From: Meghimatium bilineatum
Taxonomy: Eukaryota > Mollusca > Gastropoda > Stylommatophora > Philomycidae
DNA length: 64,000 bases
Assembly: GCA_034231615.1 (NCBI GenBank)
Contig: CM067322.1
Location: 51,218,456-51,282,455, forward strand
Reading direction: 5' to 3'
Positions 40,801 to 52,960 of the stretch are shown here, in pieces. The translations under genes and the position numbers were made by a program. Every line of letters starts with the position of its first letter. The first letter of the stretch is position 1. The notes beneath the pieces were generated by a model. The model was not told the DNA's origin. It ran no database searches and was given only the letters and a program-made list of their open reading frames with translations.

Positions 40801-42170
40801 GATGGGGAATTGGCAATATAATTTAAATAAACAACTCTAATTTATTTTGAGAAATTTTATGTTACTTTTCCCCGTTCTCCTATTTATGAAAACGTTTTTT
40901 TGAAAGCAATATGCGCGACATTTTTCCCTCACTGTTGACATGGGTAACTAAATGTGTGGCACATAAGCTTATAGACTTTAAGGAAGAATGTCCGTATGAG
41001 TTTCAAGTTCCCCGTGGAACTTTACAAGTTGGATCTTAATGTGTATGGGAACCAGTGTCTGTCAGTTTCATGTCTTAAGACTCCACCGCGGGGTCAAGGT
41101 TCAGCCAGTGTCGAGTCAGCTCGCTCGTCACAGTACAGGTTGGGATCAAGGCTGGTTCCTCCCCATATGACATGTTAAGAGGACGAAGTCACCGGGGTGA
41201 AGTTTTCGGTCGTACGGAATGTTAACAGCATAAACGTGCTCAGCTGAGTGATGGCAAATTCAGTGTCCCAGTGGCTTTGATTGCGGCGCATGCTATGTCA
41301 TACCGCCTCAAGAGAGGATTACAGGGGTATAGGAGAGCTGCGTAGAAAGTGCTTCACTCGACTTTTTTGTCATTTTTTTTACTTTTGTAATCACCTCTGT
41401 GATTAAAAAAAAATGTTTAGTCAAATTATTTCATTTTGTTTTATTGTAAAGAATACATTTTTTTGGAAAAAATAAAGAAAAAATATTTTGATATATAGTG
41501 ATAATGTATAGTTTTTAATTACTTAAATTCTTAATTGTCACATTTTACAAGAAAATGATTTTTTTATTTCTGTGGATTATTGATTTTTGATTAGGAACAA
41601 GTGTCACAGCACTGGGGGCATTCCTATATATGCTCTGCTTGCCGTTCCGTCGGTCATCTAAAAGTTTATAAGCTCAGTGTCCCAGTCAGTTGTTTATCAC
41701 GCGTTCTTCTGATCTTTCCGGAGAGGGAGCACCTTCTCCCATCACATCTAGTCAATACCATTTCTGCAATTCTCTGAATATGTACATTGTCACGTTAATA
41801 GTTGTGAATTAATAGTTGAGAATTAATGTCCAATACACTGTATTCTCCTGTTATTGATGAAAGAGAGAGAAAGCACATTTGATTCAGTTGACAATTAAAG
41901 CTCATTTAAATTACAGTGGAATCCTGTTATAACAACTTGTTGTAACAACAAAAGATGTCTATAATAACAAATTCGCTATATGCAGTAAACAAAATATAGA
42001 ATAAATATGGTTGGGGGTTAGATAAGTCTTTGTTATTATTAAATAACAGACATATAACTGTTGTTATATAGAGAAATTAGTTATAAAATAATGCACCATA
42101 GATGGATTTCACTGCATCTTGTAGCCAAATTTACCAGCAGAAAGGAAATATAGTTTCAGGTGATATGTTT
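40801..42170. other. Intergenic; nothing recognised
   Basis: Around 41030-41350 the DNA is richer in GC and CpG than its surroundings (for example 'ccaccgcggggtcaaggttc', 'ggtcgtacggaatg'), but I find no exon. 41380-41580 is AT-rich. Confidence 0.4.
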
Positions 42171-42224
42171 TTGCCAAAGAAAAATGACACTGCGAAGAAA
42201 AATGTTTTTGCCAATGACACTTGC

Positions 42225-42575
42225 ATGGAAAAGTAAGTTACAGGTGTTATATGCTTGACAAGATTTTTTTGATGGGATGACACCTGGATGGAAATTTTTC
42301 AGGTGTCACTGTCATCTTTTTGAGAAGAACTTTCTAATGTTCAGTATACAATATCTAGATTGAAAGATAAGTTACAGGTGTTATATTCTTGATAAGAACT
42401 TTCTGATGTTTCTTGAATTGTGTATATGATACCTGGATGGAAAGTTAAGTTACAGGTGTTATCTTCTTGACAAGAACTTTCTGATGTTTCTTAGATTGTG
42501 TATATGATACCTGGATGGAAAGTTAAGTTACAGGTGTTATGTTCTGGACAAGAAGAATTTTCTGAGTATCATATG
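42225..42575 (+). repeat. Minisatellite, units of about 75-80 bp, about four copies
   Basis: 'aagttaagttacaggtgtta', 'ttgacaagaactttctgatg' and 'gtgtatatgatacctggatg' recur; the last two units are 80 bp apart. Confidence 0.8.
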
Positions 42576-42599
42576 AAAGGTTGACTGAAACAACACATA

Positions 42600-43290
42600 G
42601 TTATTCATTGGATCATCGTCACTGCACTTCGGACAAGTCCATAGGTGCTAAGATCTCTCCTTGAGTATAGCTGCCATTACACGTTGACTGGTGGTACCAG
42701 TACACAGTTGATTGACCATTATTCTTTCTGCCCACAAAACCGCTCCTTTCTAGTGACACCACATTTCAAACCAAATTCCTTTATTCTAGTCATGGAACAA
42801 GAGTCATTGTCACTTATACAGTCATTTGCTCATGCTTTTTCCCATAGGGCGTTCAAAATGTCTGCTCGATCCATCGCTCCACCAATAGCCGTAGCACTGT
42901 GTGCTATAAGACCTATCTGCTCTCTCATTACTCCGGACTCCCGCATGCCCCGACACAAAAATGAAAGTAACTTTACGCATACAGAAATTCTTTACTGCAT
43001 CCAGCCACTGTTCCCGAATGTATCCCGCCTGAATTTTCACAATCATGCTCATTGAGTTACTGAGTATGCAGACCCATTGAAAAAATTTAGTTACAGCCAA
43101 AATCTCCATTGTCATGCTGCTTGTTGTCTGAGCGAATGCACCACTTTCCTCTCTGTTGGTTTCCCCCCACCTGTGAGCCGTGAAGGCCCAAGCACTTCTG
43201 ATGTGTCTCTCAACCGACCCACCTGTATAAAAAATCATATCACCTTCCCTAGAATTTTCACAGATTAGAGCGAGTACGGGTTGCAAAGGG
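42600..43290 (-). pseudogene. LINE RNase H and C-terminal zinc-finger-like tail
   Basis: The minus frame reads MIFYTGGSVERHIRSAWAFT (RNase H first motif, with Gly where Asp is normal), SSMTMEILAVTKFFQW (Glu motif), SNSMSMIVKIQAGYI, and FVSGHAGVRSNERADR. Further left it ends HLWTCPKCSDDDPM near 42650-42605. It is the same lineage as 768-1339 and 11041-11515. The changed first Asp and the broken middle show that it is dead. Confidence 0.78.
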
Positions 43291-43379
43291 AATGCATTGC
43301 TCTAGGCGGACCCAGGGTTAGCAGATAACCAAGATCCCAAATTTACCTCCTCGTGGTGCACCCTGGTAACAGAAAACAG

Positions 43380-44440
43380 CAGCTCAAGCTGATTCTGGCG
43401 AAATCATTTGGGGATCGTGTCCGAGAATGTGGAGGAAGCAGATGGAAAGAGATTTGACTGCAAAAGAGACAGACAATATCTCCGACACCATTTGCATCAC
43501 CACATACAGCAACACTGTCGATATACAGTGACGCCTGTTAGTCCATTCAGAACATTGGAGTGGCGGCCAATGTAAAAAGCACGTAAAGACAGTTGCATGT
43601 AGAGAAACAAATATATGTCATTATGAGTACAATGACATAATGAAAGGGCAGAACAGCACAAACTGCAAATGAAAAGTGAAACGTTCCTAGGGAAGGGGAA
43701 CTATAAGCTCTGTTAGCTCGAGGCGAGCTTCTAGTTACCTGTGATCCTTATAAGCAGAGACCCAGACCCAATCGTGGGCGCTCGGAAAAGCAAGAAGACC
43801 TAAACCAACTCTAATGTCGAGCCTTCCTATACCGGAAATATGCTCGCGAAGAGAGAGTTCCGAACCCGATGGTTTTAGGCAAGAAGGGGACAACGATGGC
43901 AGTCCTGGCCCAACTCTACTGTCAAGATTTCCTATACCGGAAATACACTTGCAGAGAGAAAGGGTTCAGTACCTGATGGGCTCAGGCACAAAAGGGACAA
44001 CGTTTTAGCCCTGGGCCAACTCTATTGTCAAGCTTTCCTATACCGGAAATACACTTGCAGAGAGAAAGGGTTCAGTACCTGATGGGCTCAGGCGCTATTG
44101 GGACACGGTCGCTCAGCTCGAGAACGCCTTGCTCTCAAACGCATGGTGTGAGACTCATACTTGTGCGAGGGGCTCACGATGTCTGTGAACGACGCCTCGG
44201 GTAGGAGGGCGAACGAGCCAGAGTCCAACTCTTCTGGCGAGTTCTTCCTCATACGGAACCAGGCTCGCGGATAAGAAAAGGTTCAGTACCCGATGGACAC
44301 AGGCAGAGTTCGTCCAATTGCACGAGATGGGTTTATGGAGCACCTCGTGCCAGATAGATGCGCCCGACAAGCATCTTGGCGAAGAGGCACTACACACCAG
44401 CGTGCCCGGCGACAGATACACAGGCTGTCACGGACTAGGG
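43380..44440 (+). repeat. GC-richer repeat region with units of about 105 bp
   Basis: 'cctataccggaaatacactt' plus 'gcagagagaaagggttcagt' and 'acctgatgggctcaggc' occur at about 43823, 43931 and 44037, with a weaker copy near 44250. Composition is less AT-rich than the flanks. There is no convincing coding frame, and the element type is unknown. Confidence 0.6.
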
Positions 44441-44559
44441 ACCATACCCGAAATAAAGGAATGATGAAAATGGATGTGCTGGACCTCGGACGTCCTGACC
44501 ACAAGTGGTCAACCTGTTTGCAAATAATCACAGTTCTACTGTGGAACTTGCAGCACAAC

Positions 44560-44640
44560 GTACTTCACGCTCCCTGGCGGAAATCACATGAAATATTCAT
44601 TGTGGTTATTTGAGAGTGAACGCTGAAGAAGAAGAGCAAG
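44560..44640 (+). repeat. SINE-like tail fragment
   Basis: 'tgagagtgaacgctgaagaa' and GAAGAG are the common tail of the SINE-like families. Confidence 0.5.
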
Positions 44641-44989
44641 TACCTCCAACTCCACCACGGTCGGACACCATTCCCTGCATTCTCTATTGAGTGTTATTAT
44701 TACTTTGAAGGATGTTGGACAATCTAAGGGACCATGACTCCATTCGGCACCAGGTAGCACATCTTTCAATCTGCATACCCTCTGTACGCCCCTTCCACGA
44801 CGTACCTCTCTTAAGTCGACTGCCTTTCACTTTGAGAATTTAAATAACACATGACTATGCTCAATCAATCCATGGCATAGGTGATCATGTTTCTCCATGA
44901 CTCTGTCTCTTGTGTTGTCAATTTGCTTGGTTTTTAACTTCTACCGTGCCACAATATTAGGCCATCTAGCTACTTTTCTCTTTGTCATC

Positions 44990-46050
44990 CCTTATCTCTT
45001 CTCCCCCTGATCTTTCCAGTGGTTATTAAGTCTTCAAGCTGTGTTCTTCTCAGCATATTAACTGTCTGCCCCTAATATTTGATATGATTGATCTTTTTAC
45101 ATCAGCATCAATGAGAACCTCTGCCTTAGTTTTCTTAGCTGTCCATGGTATTTTCATCATTCATCTTAGAGACCATATCTCTGTAGCCTATAATTCGCTT
45201 TGAATTTTTTTATTTAGTCCATGCTTCACATCCATAAAAAATAATTGGTTCGATATAACATCTCAGCACTCGAATTCGGGTCTGCATTGATAGTCTTCCA
45301 ATGCACAAAATGGTTCTTATTTTTTGGAGTGTTGATTTGGCTTAGGCTGTTCAGCTCTTTATCTCACTTGAGCATCTACCTTCTGATGTTAACAGGGTGC
45401 CAAGATATTTTACTTTTTCAATTTATATTAATTTTGTGTTGTTAATTACTATGTTGCATCTTGGTGATTTATGTCTCTTTGAGACAACCATTATTTCTGT
45501 TTTCTTCTTGTTTGAACTGACGCCTTTGTTTTCACATACTTTCTTTCACTACTTACAGGCCTCGTAGTTCCTGTTTGCTTCCTGCGATCAGTACTGTGTC
45601 GTCAGCATATCTCAAGTTATTTATATTGCATCCTCCCACTTTTATTCCTTGCATATCTTCTATATTTCGCATAATGTATTATGTATACAGGGAGAAAAGA
45701 TCCGGTGACATTACATAACCTTGCCTGACACCCATTTCTATCTTTTGAAATCTACCTATGGTGTTATTAACTATCATCACAGCCGTTTGTTTCCAATACA
45801 TATTTCTTACTATATTTAGATCTCTACCATCAACGTTAAGATTTTCTAGCAGTTTTACAATCTCTGAATTCTTTACTTTGTCAAATGCTTTGTTGTAATC
45901 TATGAAGCACAGATAAAGGTCTCGTTGTACTTCTATGGCCCTCTCTATTAATGCCTTTTCCTTCTACAAATCTGAATTGTTCTTCTGCTATCTCTGGTTA
46001 TTATCTGACTATGCTACTTGACATTAACATTTGAATTAATTTCTGAAAAT
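44990..46050 (-). pseudogene. RTE-like LINE reverse transcriptase remnant
   Basis: The minus strand encodes NNLRYADDTVLIAGSKQE (YADD active site, near 45610), preceded by broken text for the fingers/palm (for example LCFIDYNKAFDKVKNSEIVK near 45900) and followed by connector text. It resembles the 15.0-16.4 kb copy in type. Heavily decayed. Confidence 0.72.
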
Positions 46051-46324
46051 ACTCTGGTAACAAAAAATACATCAAACATGACTCGTGTTGTTGCTGAACC
46101 AGAACTGAATAAAGATAATGATACAGTACTTAAGGGTCACTTGTGACAAGATAAAAGGAAGCACAAAATGTATCTACTACTGTACTCTGATGTTCTCAGA
46201 CACTTGGAACAGATACAAATCAACATGTATGATAGAATTGCAACAAAACTAATGAATCAAAGAAGTTTCAAAAGTTGGGTTTTCTTGGATGACAAAAACT
46301 CACAGATCTATATCAGCCTATCAA

Positions 46325-46352
46325 ATACACACACGCATGCACACACACATAA
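46325..46352 (+). repeat. CA-rich microsatellite
   Basis: A short acacacgcatgcacacacaca run. Confidence 0.85.
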
Positions 46353-46419
46353 AAATAGATAATAGGGTCCTTTCCCAGTTTTTGGGCCTACATTTTAACC
46401 TTCACCAAGCCTATATCAA

Positions 46420-46660
46420 TCCCGGCCGCCGAGAAACAAAATGGCCGCGCACGCTTTTGGTGGCCCGGCCCACCCAACGATAATATCGTGAGATTTACAC
46501 GTACCACAGTCCGTGCACATAGCTGGGGACATGCGCAATCGAAGCCGGTACATCCCCCACTTCCGAAATGATCGTTTTTGAAAATGGCTAGCTATTCGTA
46601 AAAGTTTAAGAGCAATTAATCTGACCACATCTGTACACCGGTACGATGCCATGATGATGG
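46420..46660. promoter_or_regulatory. CpG-dense island, candidate promoter
   Basis: Strikingly richer in CpG than the rest of the window (for example 'tcccggccgccgagaaacaa', 'ggccgcgcacgcttttggtg', 'gaagccggtacatcccccac'), with a catgcgcaa word like half of an NRF1 site. Such islands in invertebrates often mark gene starts. No TATA box is evident. The direction is unclear; see the candidate exon at 46441. Confidence 0.45.
46441..46487 (+). CDS. Possible first exon of an unrecognised gene
   Basis: ATG in a good context (acaaaATGG) inside the CpG island opens MAAHAFGGPAHPTII for 15 codons plus two bases, then a possible donor GTGAGA. Without splicing it would stop one codon later. I do not recognise the peptide and no following exon was found. 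Confidence 0.25.
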
Positions 46661-46664
46661 ATCG

Positions 46665-48270
46665 GTTTTATAGACCTTTATTTCATCGTATTTCGAATAA
46701 ATTAACATTGAATCGTGGCTTGAATCATGGATTATTAGGTTATTTAGTTTCACAGCAGTGAATATACAGAATGCCGTGTTGGTTTGGGGACCTGTACGTT
46801 TGATATCGAATATGTTGAAGTGGCAGAAAAAATAACTCTAGGCCTAAGCTCAAAGAACGATTTTACTGCAAATCTACATGTTTTATACAGTTTCCCCGGC
46901 CATATTTTGATAATTTCGCAGTGAAAGAACATAAATACAACAGATTTGCGTGATTTAGTTTACAGTGTTGCCAAGGAATTCGATATGTAAGGTAAGTTAT
47001 TTTTTTTTCTTATTTTTTCCCTCTATTTGTTATAAAATATATGTTTTTTGTGTAGAACGTCTTTACCACTTTCTCATACGTCTGGTATCACACACACACG
47101 TACATAAATTACACCAATATATGCATAATTCAATTCTTTATTTATATGTGCAAATATTATTTAAATATCTCTAACAACCAAAAAATTATCACATTTTCAA
47201 AACAGTCACCATCAATAATGCAAATTTTCAATAAAGAATCCGGTGGCAGGGAGACGTTTCGTATTTTTTAATCTGGCTTGCTAAAGGTAAAATGAAACGT
47301 GAAACAAACTAAATGTTCCCAAAAAAGGGAGACAACACAGTTAATCTTATTCATATTTCTGATTATTTTTCTGGCATTGAAAACTAAACGATAACCCAGT
47401 GTTTATCCTTAACTCACCAGGCACAATGCTTTTTCATACCTCTTTGAGCTAAAATATAGCGAGTGTAAACAAATGTTATTCACCCGGCAATTAACCGAGG
47501 ACATAAAAGTAGACCTAATTACTAAATTTTGCACCCGTTTCCGCTAGTGTTTACAACTAAATAGAATGCGTTAGAAATTAGTTATGACTGTACAACCGCC
47601 GATACAATTCGTCAAAATTATTCTAAATTGCAACCATTTCCGAGGATTTTATTTTGTAAATTAATATTTCTTTTGCGTAGCCGCCAGTGTTAAGCAGCAG
47701 AGTAATCTATGCCTAATAAGTGGCATTCTATCCCGGATTGAGTGTATCGAAGGTTTTCACAGAAATTCTAAGTCTAGTTGATAATGTTCGTTCACAATTT
47801 ATCTCACATACAAATTACATCATTATATTTAGTGGCCATTCCTTTATTTTCACACACAAAAATATATACGTAGCTTTAAAACAAACAAGTTATTGCATTT
47901 TCCAAATACCCTCCATAAAATAAATAATTCATGTGAGTAAAGGTAGGACAAAAATAGAATGCAATGGCAGGTGGAAATTACTCAATTTTAATGCGCAGTG
48001 GTCATGGTTAACAGTCGTGTCCTTACCATGACCGTAGTAAGTCATGTTTCCCGTGTCTCTTTTTGCTTCTGAGAACACTAATTGCAAAGGTAATAATGAT
48101 ATTTTCGATTGGAGCCGAATTATCGATCGGATCCCAATTATGGCAGTCTCTGTAACTAGGAATACAGCGGTCGAAATTACTATAAAATACGGATCGGCAC
48201 AGATTTATTTAAAAGTGTGAAAATATGTCAGACAACTGGGAAAGGACCGATAATAGTCACGTAATTGTTG
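46665..48270. other. Intergenic; nothing recognised
   Basis: AT-rich with scattered CpG. No exon, RNA gene or transposon signature was found on either strand. Confidence 0.4.
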
Positions 48271-48274
48271 CTGT

Positions 48275-48408
48275 GATATAAAATAAAACGGCGACACAAC
48301 ACATTTCTATTCTCTGGACAGAGTCCTGCTTGAAATCTAGGAGGACCGTGGTCCTGCTGAAAAGGAGATCCAGCGGGAGTTTGAAAATGAACGCTGAAGA
48401 AGAAAAAT
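48275..48408 (+). repeat. SINE-like repeat, family 1, 5' truncated
   Basis: 'ataaaacggcgacacaacac', 'ggaggaccgtggtcctgctg', 'gcgggagtttgaaaatgaac' and a GCTGAAGAAGAAAAA tail. Confidence 0.8.
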
Positions 48409-48409
48409 G

Positions 48410-50350
48410 AATCAATTACGCATGGATTAAAAGTAATGATGTCACAATGGCGTCTCTGCTCTAAGAAGGATTTATTTGCTATAAGTTTACACACTGGAAC
48501 TGAAAGGCATCAAACGTATCATAACACACTGACTTACACTTTGTGGTACCTTTCAATGCAAATATGGATCTAGCATGGTCTGAGCATGGAAACCTAACTG
48601 AAGCTATACCATGCAGTATATCTGTTATCACTGCTTCATCAACATACAAAAGACAGCAGAATTATTGTGATGGGTTGACTTGTCATGGTCATCACAAAAT
48701 TGGGAAGTCTGTTGAAGACCTGACTGATAGTAAGTAGGACTAAGCGATTTTATTTTCATCAAGTCGAGTAGCTCACTCACGTTTCAATAGAAGCTCTGGA
48801 ATTTTAATCAGCCCAAAAGAGTTGTCACTCCAAATTTGTGGAAAATTTCAAAATCTCAATTCCTGGACAGAGCCTGCTGTGAGCGCACAGTCGTCAGGTG
48901 TGTTGTGTCCTTTTTCTTGATGGAGAACTATATCCACTCGAGATTTACAAATTTATATCCTGCATTTTATTGTTATTATATCATCATCATAGACCTGAAA
49001 ACTATCCATCATGACCACATTATTAGTAATCATGCTGTAAAACATTGGGGAAACCTTGATTGGGGAAGCCTTATTCATGTCATTGGTAAATTGCATAAGC
49101 TAGTTTCTAAAAGTCTCCAGAAAATAATCACTCATAAAGAAAATGTGTATATAAGGAAAAATACCAGCTGTACTCACTCTCTATTGTATGTAAGTGTAAC
49201 ACACACCTGTTGCGCTCACTCTCTGATATATGTAAGGATAAAGCACCTGTTGTATTCACTCTCTATTGAAGTGAAACTCTCTAATGTATGTACAGGGAAA
49301 ATCACCTGCAGTAATCACCTGTTAGTTGTATGTAAATATTTACCGTACTCCTGTATATAAAAGAACATACTAGGATAAGATCAACCAGAAAATCTACTGA
49401 CACAGGTATTAAGACTACAATCACCAGTTAACAACAGTAAATCAACGCAATGAAAACAATAGCCAATGACACATTACTTTAGAATATTATGACCCAAATA
49501 ATGACTATTCTAAAACAATACAAAAGAAACATAAATCAACATATAGGAATACCTACTAGCTTCAAGATGAACACCATTTTAAACATCTCAGTAACAAAAC
49601 AGCAAGAAAATACATCTAATATATAAAGAACATTGGGATATCAATATCTGGTGGAGTATTGCAAGCTGACTGCTTTTTTTCATATTATAAAAAATACATA
49701 TGTACACTATCGATGTTTCAGTTAAAAAATCATGACACTACCAACAACTATTACACTGCATGATAAAATACATAATGGCATGTGAAAATCATATCAATAA
49801 ACTGGACAATTGAAAATAAATATGAGCAACTGATGGAGTATGAAATATCACATCCAGACTATAAAAAAATGAGGAATGCAACACTGTTCAATAGAAAATA
49901 TTCAGTCAATACTTTAAGATGTCAGAACAGATTAAGAAATTATGAGTTCAACTAGTTAAATATGTCAACTAATCATTCAATGAATTAAAAAGATGTCAGC
50001 TAATGATTCAACTAGTTAAAAATGTCAACTAATCATGTTTGTGATTGTGGCATAATGAATATATTTATTTATAACTTAATTATTTAATACATAAAATGAT
50101 ATAATATATAATAAATACATGAATTACAAATCAATTATTACAAATATTTGATACATTTCTTTCAAGCAATTCTATTTTGAAATATTCTATAACATATGAA
50201 AATCTCTTTCACCTTATTATTCTTACTGCACATTGCATAAACAGATCATGTCAGAGAATATAAATCTACAAAAGCTATAATCTGAAAATTTAAAAAAAAG
50301 TGTTACGGCATCGATTCAAAGATTATATCACCAAATATTATTGAATATTT
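48410..50350. other. AT-rich stretch, possible old LINE traces
   Basis: The area 48940-49060 reads IIDLKTIHHDHIISNHAVKH, which faintly recalls a LINE RT motif A (ID-KKAFD-V-H), but the match is too weak to call. The rest is AT-rich with repeated short words such as 'tcaactaatcattcaa'. Confidence 0.3.
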
Positions 50351-50356
50351 ACACTG

Positions 50357-50918
50357 TAAGGGTAAGTGGAGGCAATTTGTGGAAGGTAAAGAGCCTAAGC
50401 GAGTTTAAAGGACTACATTATAAATGTAAAATGTAGATGTCATGAGAAAGTTGCAGATGCTGATCTAAAGCTGGGAGAGACTGATATATATGATTATAAC
50501 GATAATCCAACCATATAAAGACATTATTAGCTTTAAAATGGAACTTACCAAGTATTTTTTATTCTAACAGTTTTTTTTTCTAGATTAATGTTATGAAACT
50601 ATACATATCTATTCTTAGCAAACATTTACACACTGCTGGTTTGCTAGACCTGTCGTAGAGGTGAACTCCCTCGATTTTATAATAGTTTTTATCACCTTTT
50701 TGCTTGTGGATCTTTGCCCCATAAATTAGGGCAAAAATCTACATGTACCCAAGTTCAAAAATTCTATTGTCTACATATAAAACTTATGCTTTCAATACCC
50801 TCACTAAGACAGATAGATAAGCTATACACTGATTACAGTTTGTTGTCCCGTAGTTAGGTCTAAATGTCAGAATATACTAAAGTGTAAAAATTGCGGATCT
50901 TTGCCTCCACCTACTCTA
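50357..50918. mobile_element. Inverted-repeat (MITE-like) element, copy 1
   Basis: The left end agggtaagtggaggcaa and the inverted right end agagtaggtggaggcaaaga match. About 520 bp are shared with 61230-61801, including 'gtcatgagaaagttgcagat' and 'gctgggagagactgatatat'. No coding capacity in this copy. Confidence 0.75.
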
Positions 50919-51439
50919 CATGTTGGTAGGCATGTAGAAATTAGAAAAATATCGTTGTAAAAAATGATACTACAGGGAACAGTAAAAGGTAGAAAATGCT
51001 GAGGAGGACAAAGAAAATTATGGACAGATAACATTAAGTATTGGACAGGTCAGGATTTTTTCCTCACTCATCTGTGTTATTGAAGAGAGAAATCACTGTA
51101 GGTCTCTGTGCATTGATGCATCCAATGTGGTAATCTGACAAGTTATGGGCTTTTTCAATGGATGTAGAAATTATTCTCAGAGAAAGGTCTTTTAAATTGT
51201 TCCATTGTTCTCAGTCTACCCTTGTGGTTTCCATTTCAGTTTCTATCTCAAATTAGTCATTAATTTTCACATTGTACTATTTTCTGAATGTGCTTTTTAT
51301 AATACAGGTACTGGATGGTTTTTTAGTCCCCTGAAATTTGAAGTCAGAATAACTCATACTAATTAATTATGTAGTTTTCTTGTGTCTATCTACATCTTGT
51401 TTTGTGCAGCCTTGTTTGTTTGTCAGTTAGTTAATTAGT

Positions 51440-51575
51440 CACTGGATCATCGTCACTGCACTCCGGACAAGTCCATAGGTGCTCAGATCTCTCCTTGTGT
51501 GTTTCAGCCATTACACGTTGACTGACGGTCCCAGTAAGCTGTTAATTGACCCCCATTCTTTCTCACCCACTGAAG
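51440..51575 (-). pseudogene. LINE C-terminal tail fragment
   Basis: Nearly the same text as 42600-42730 ('ggatcatcgtcactgcactc', 'ggacaagtccataggtgctc', 'ccattacacgttgactga'), the minus-strand coding end HLWTCPECSDDDP of the RNase H LINE. Confidence 0.7.
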
Positions 51576-51621
51576 TTTTTCTGTGTCTGCTCTAAGCATC
51601 AGTCTGCTAATATTTGTTTTT

Positions 51622-51813
51622 GAAGTCATAATTCAACAGTCTGCATAAATCTAGCATCATATGAGTCTATATGAACTTTTGCTAGGATGTCATAATTCAA
51701 CAGTCTGCATAAATCTAGCATCATATGAGTCTATAGGAACTTTTGCTAGGATGTCATAATTCAACAGTCTGCATAAATCTAGCATCATATGAGTCTATAG
51801 GAACTTTTGCTAG
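51622..51813 (+). repeat. 64-bp tandem repeat, three nearly identical copies
   Basis: The unit starts gatgtcataattcaacagtc and ends 'aggaacttttgctag'. The copies are offset by exactly 64 bases with only two or three differences, which suggests recent expansion. Confidence 0.93.
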
Positions 51814-51929
51814 GATGGATGAAATGTATCAAGGTAGGAAAACTATCAGCATACAAGAATTCATTTACAGGAATATATTGAGAAGCTATGTTACTGTCCA
51901 GAACTGTTAACTAACTAATGCAACAACTA

Positions 51930-52530
51930 AATGTCTGAACCTCTATGAACAATTACTTCATGTATGAACCTATAGTAACAATTACTTGATGTCTCTGAAC
52001 CTCCAGGAACAATTACTTGATGTCTCTGTGCCTCAAGGAACAATTATTTGATGCCTCTAAACCTCCAGGAACAATTACTTGATGCCTGAAACTCCAGGAA
52101 CAATTACTTGATGCCTGAAACTCCAGGAACAACTACTTGATGTCTATGAACCTCTATGAACAATTACTTGATGTCTGAATGAGCCTCTATGAACAATTAC
52201 TTGATGTCTGAACCTCTAGAAAGAACTGGTTAATGTCTTTAAAGCTTCAGTATCCGGTAACAATTACTTGATGTCTCTAAACCTCTATGAACAATTGCTT
52301 GATGCCTCTAAACTTCCAGGAACATTTTTTAATGTCTGAACCTCTAGGAACAATAACTGATGTCTAAGCCTTCAAGAACAACTACTTGATGTCTCTAAAC
52401 CCCCAGGAACATTTACTTGATGTCTGAACCTACAGGAATACATACTTGATGTCTCTAAACCTCCAGAAACAATTATTTGATGTCTGAACCTACAGGAACA
52501 ATTACTTGATATCTCCAAACATCCACTGAA
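51930..52530 (+). repeat. Degenerate minisatellite, units of about 28-32 bp, about 20 copies
   Basis: 'ggaacaattacttgatgtct' followed by a variable 'gaacctcta' recurs throughout with many small indels. It is older than the neighbouring 64-bp array. Confidence 0.85.
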
Positions 52531-52960
52531 ATGCATAGTGACAGTGGTAGGCAATCTGTGGTTAATGACATGAAGATGTTTGTAGAAATGGTCACTTAGT
52601 TTTTTTGACAGCTTCACCTATGTATTTCATGTCACAGCATTTACAAATGGTAACATAAATGGTGTTACATGATTTACACTTTTTTATTGGCTTGGCTGCA
52701 TGTTGTAAATTCTCTTGCCATGATACCTTGATGGTACTTTTCTTTCTGATAGATTTAAACTTGTCCTCACTTTTCATCCCCATAACTCTACTATCCATGG
52801 AATCTTGTTCAAACATTATCCCTTTCTCCAGTCTGACCCTCAAACTCATGCCATTTTCAAACACTTTCTCTAGTTTCCTATAGATCTTAATATAAGTCTT
52901 AATGACATCTTGCTCCACAGTCACCTCAGAGCTACTGTTTAAGACCATTTTTAACAAAGT
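52520..52960 (-). pseudogene. GIY-YIG endonuclease fragment
   Basis: The minus strand reads KPIKKCKSCNTIYVTICKCC, DMKYIGEAVKK and, after a one-base shift, KLSDHFYKHLHVI. The pattern CxxC, (V)YVTICKCC-M-YIGE-----L--HF--H is a GIY-YIG nuclease domain with its zinc-binding Cys, as in Penelope-like retroelements and some host proteins. The upstream 60 or so codons (VTVEQDVIKTYIKIYRKLEK) are open but unrecognised. No RT was found beside it, so the parent element is uncertain. Confidence 0.55.

Noticed and set aside
48836-49360. A 174-codon plus-strand frame
   Set aside because: The peptide is low in complexity towards the end (repeated HSLLYV, HSLIYV from a local DNA repeat) and has no recognisable domain. 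A weak LINE-like IIDLKTIHHDH is not enough.
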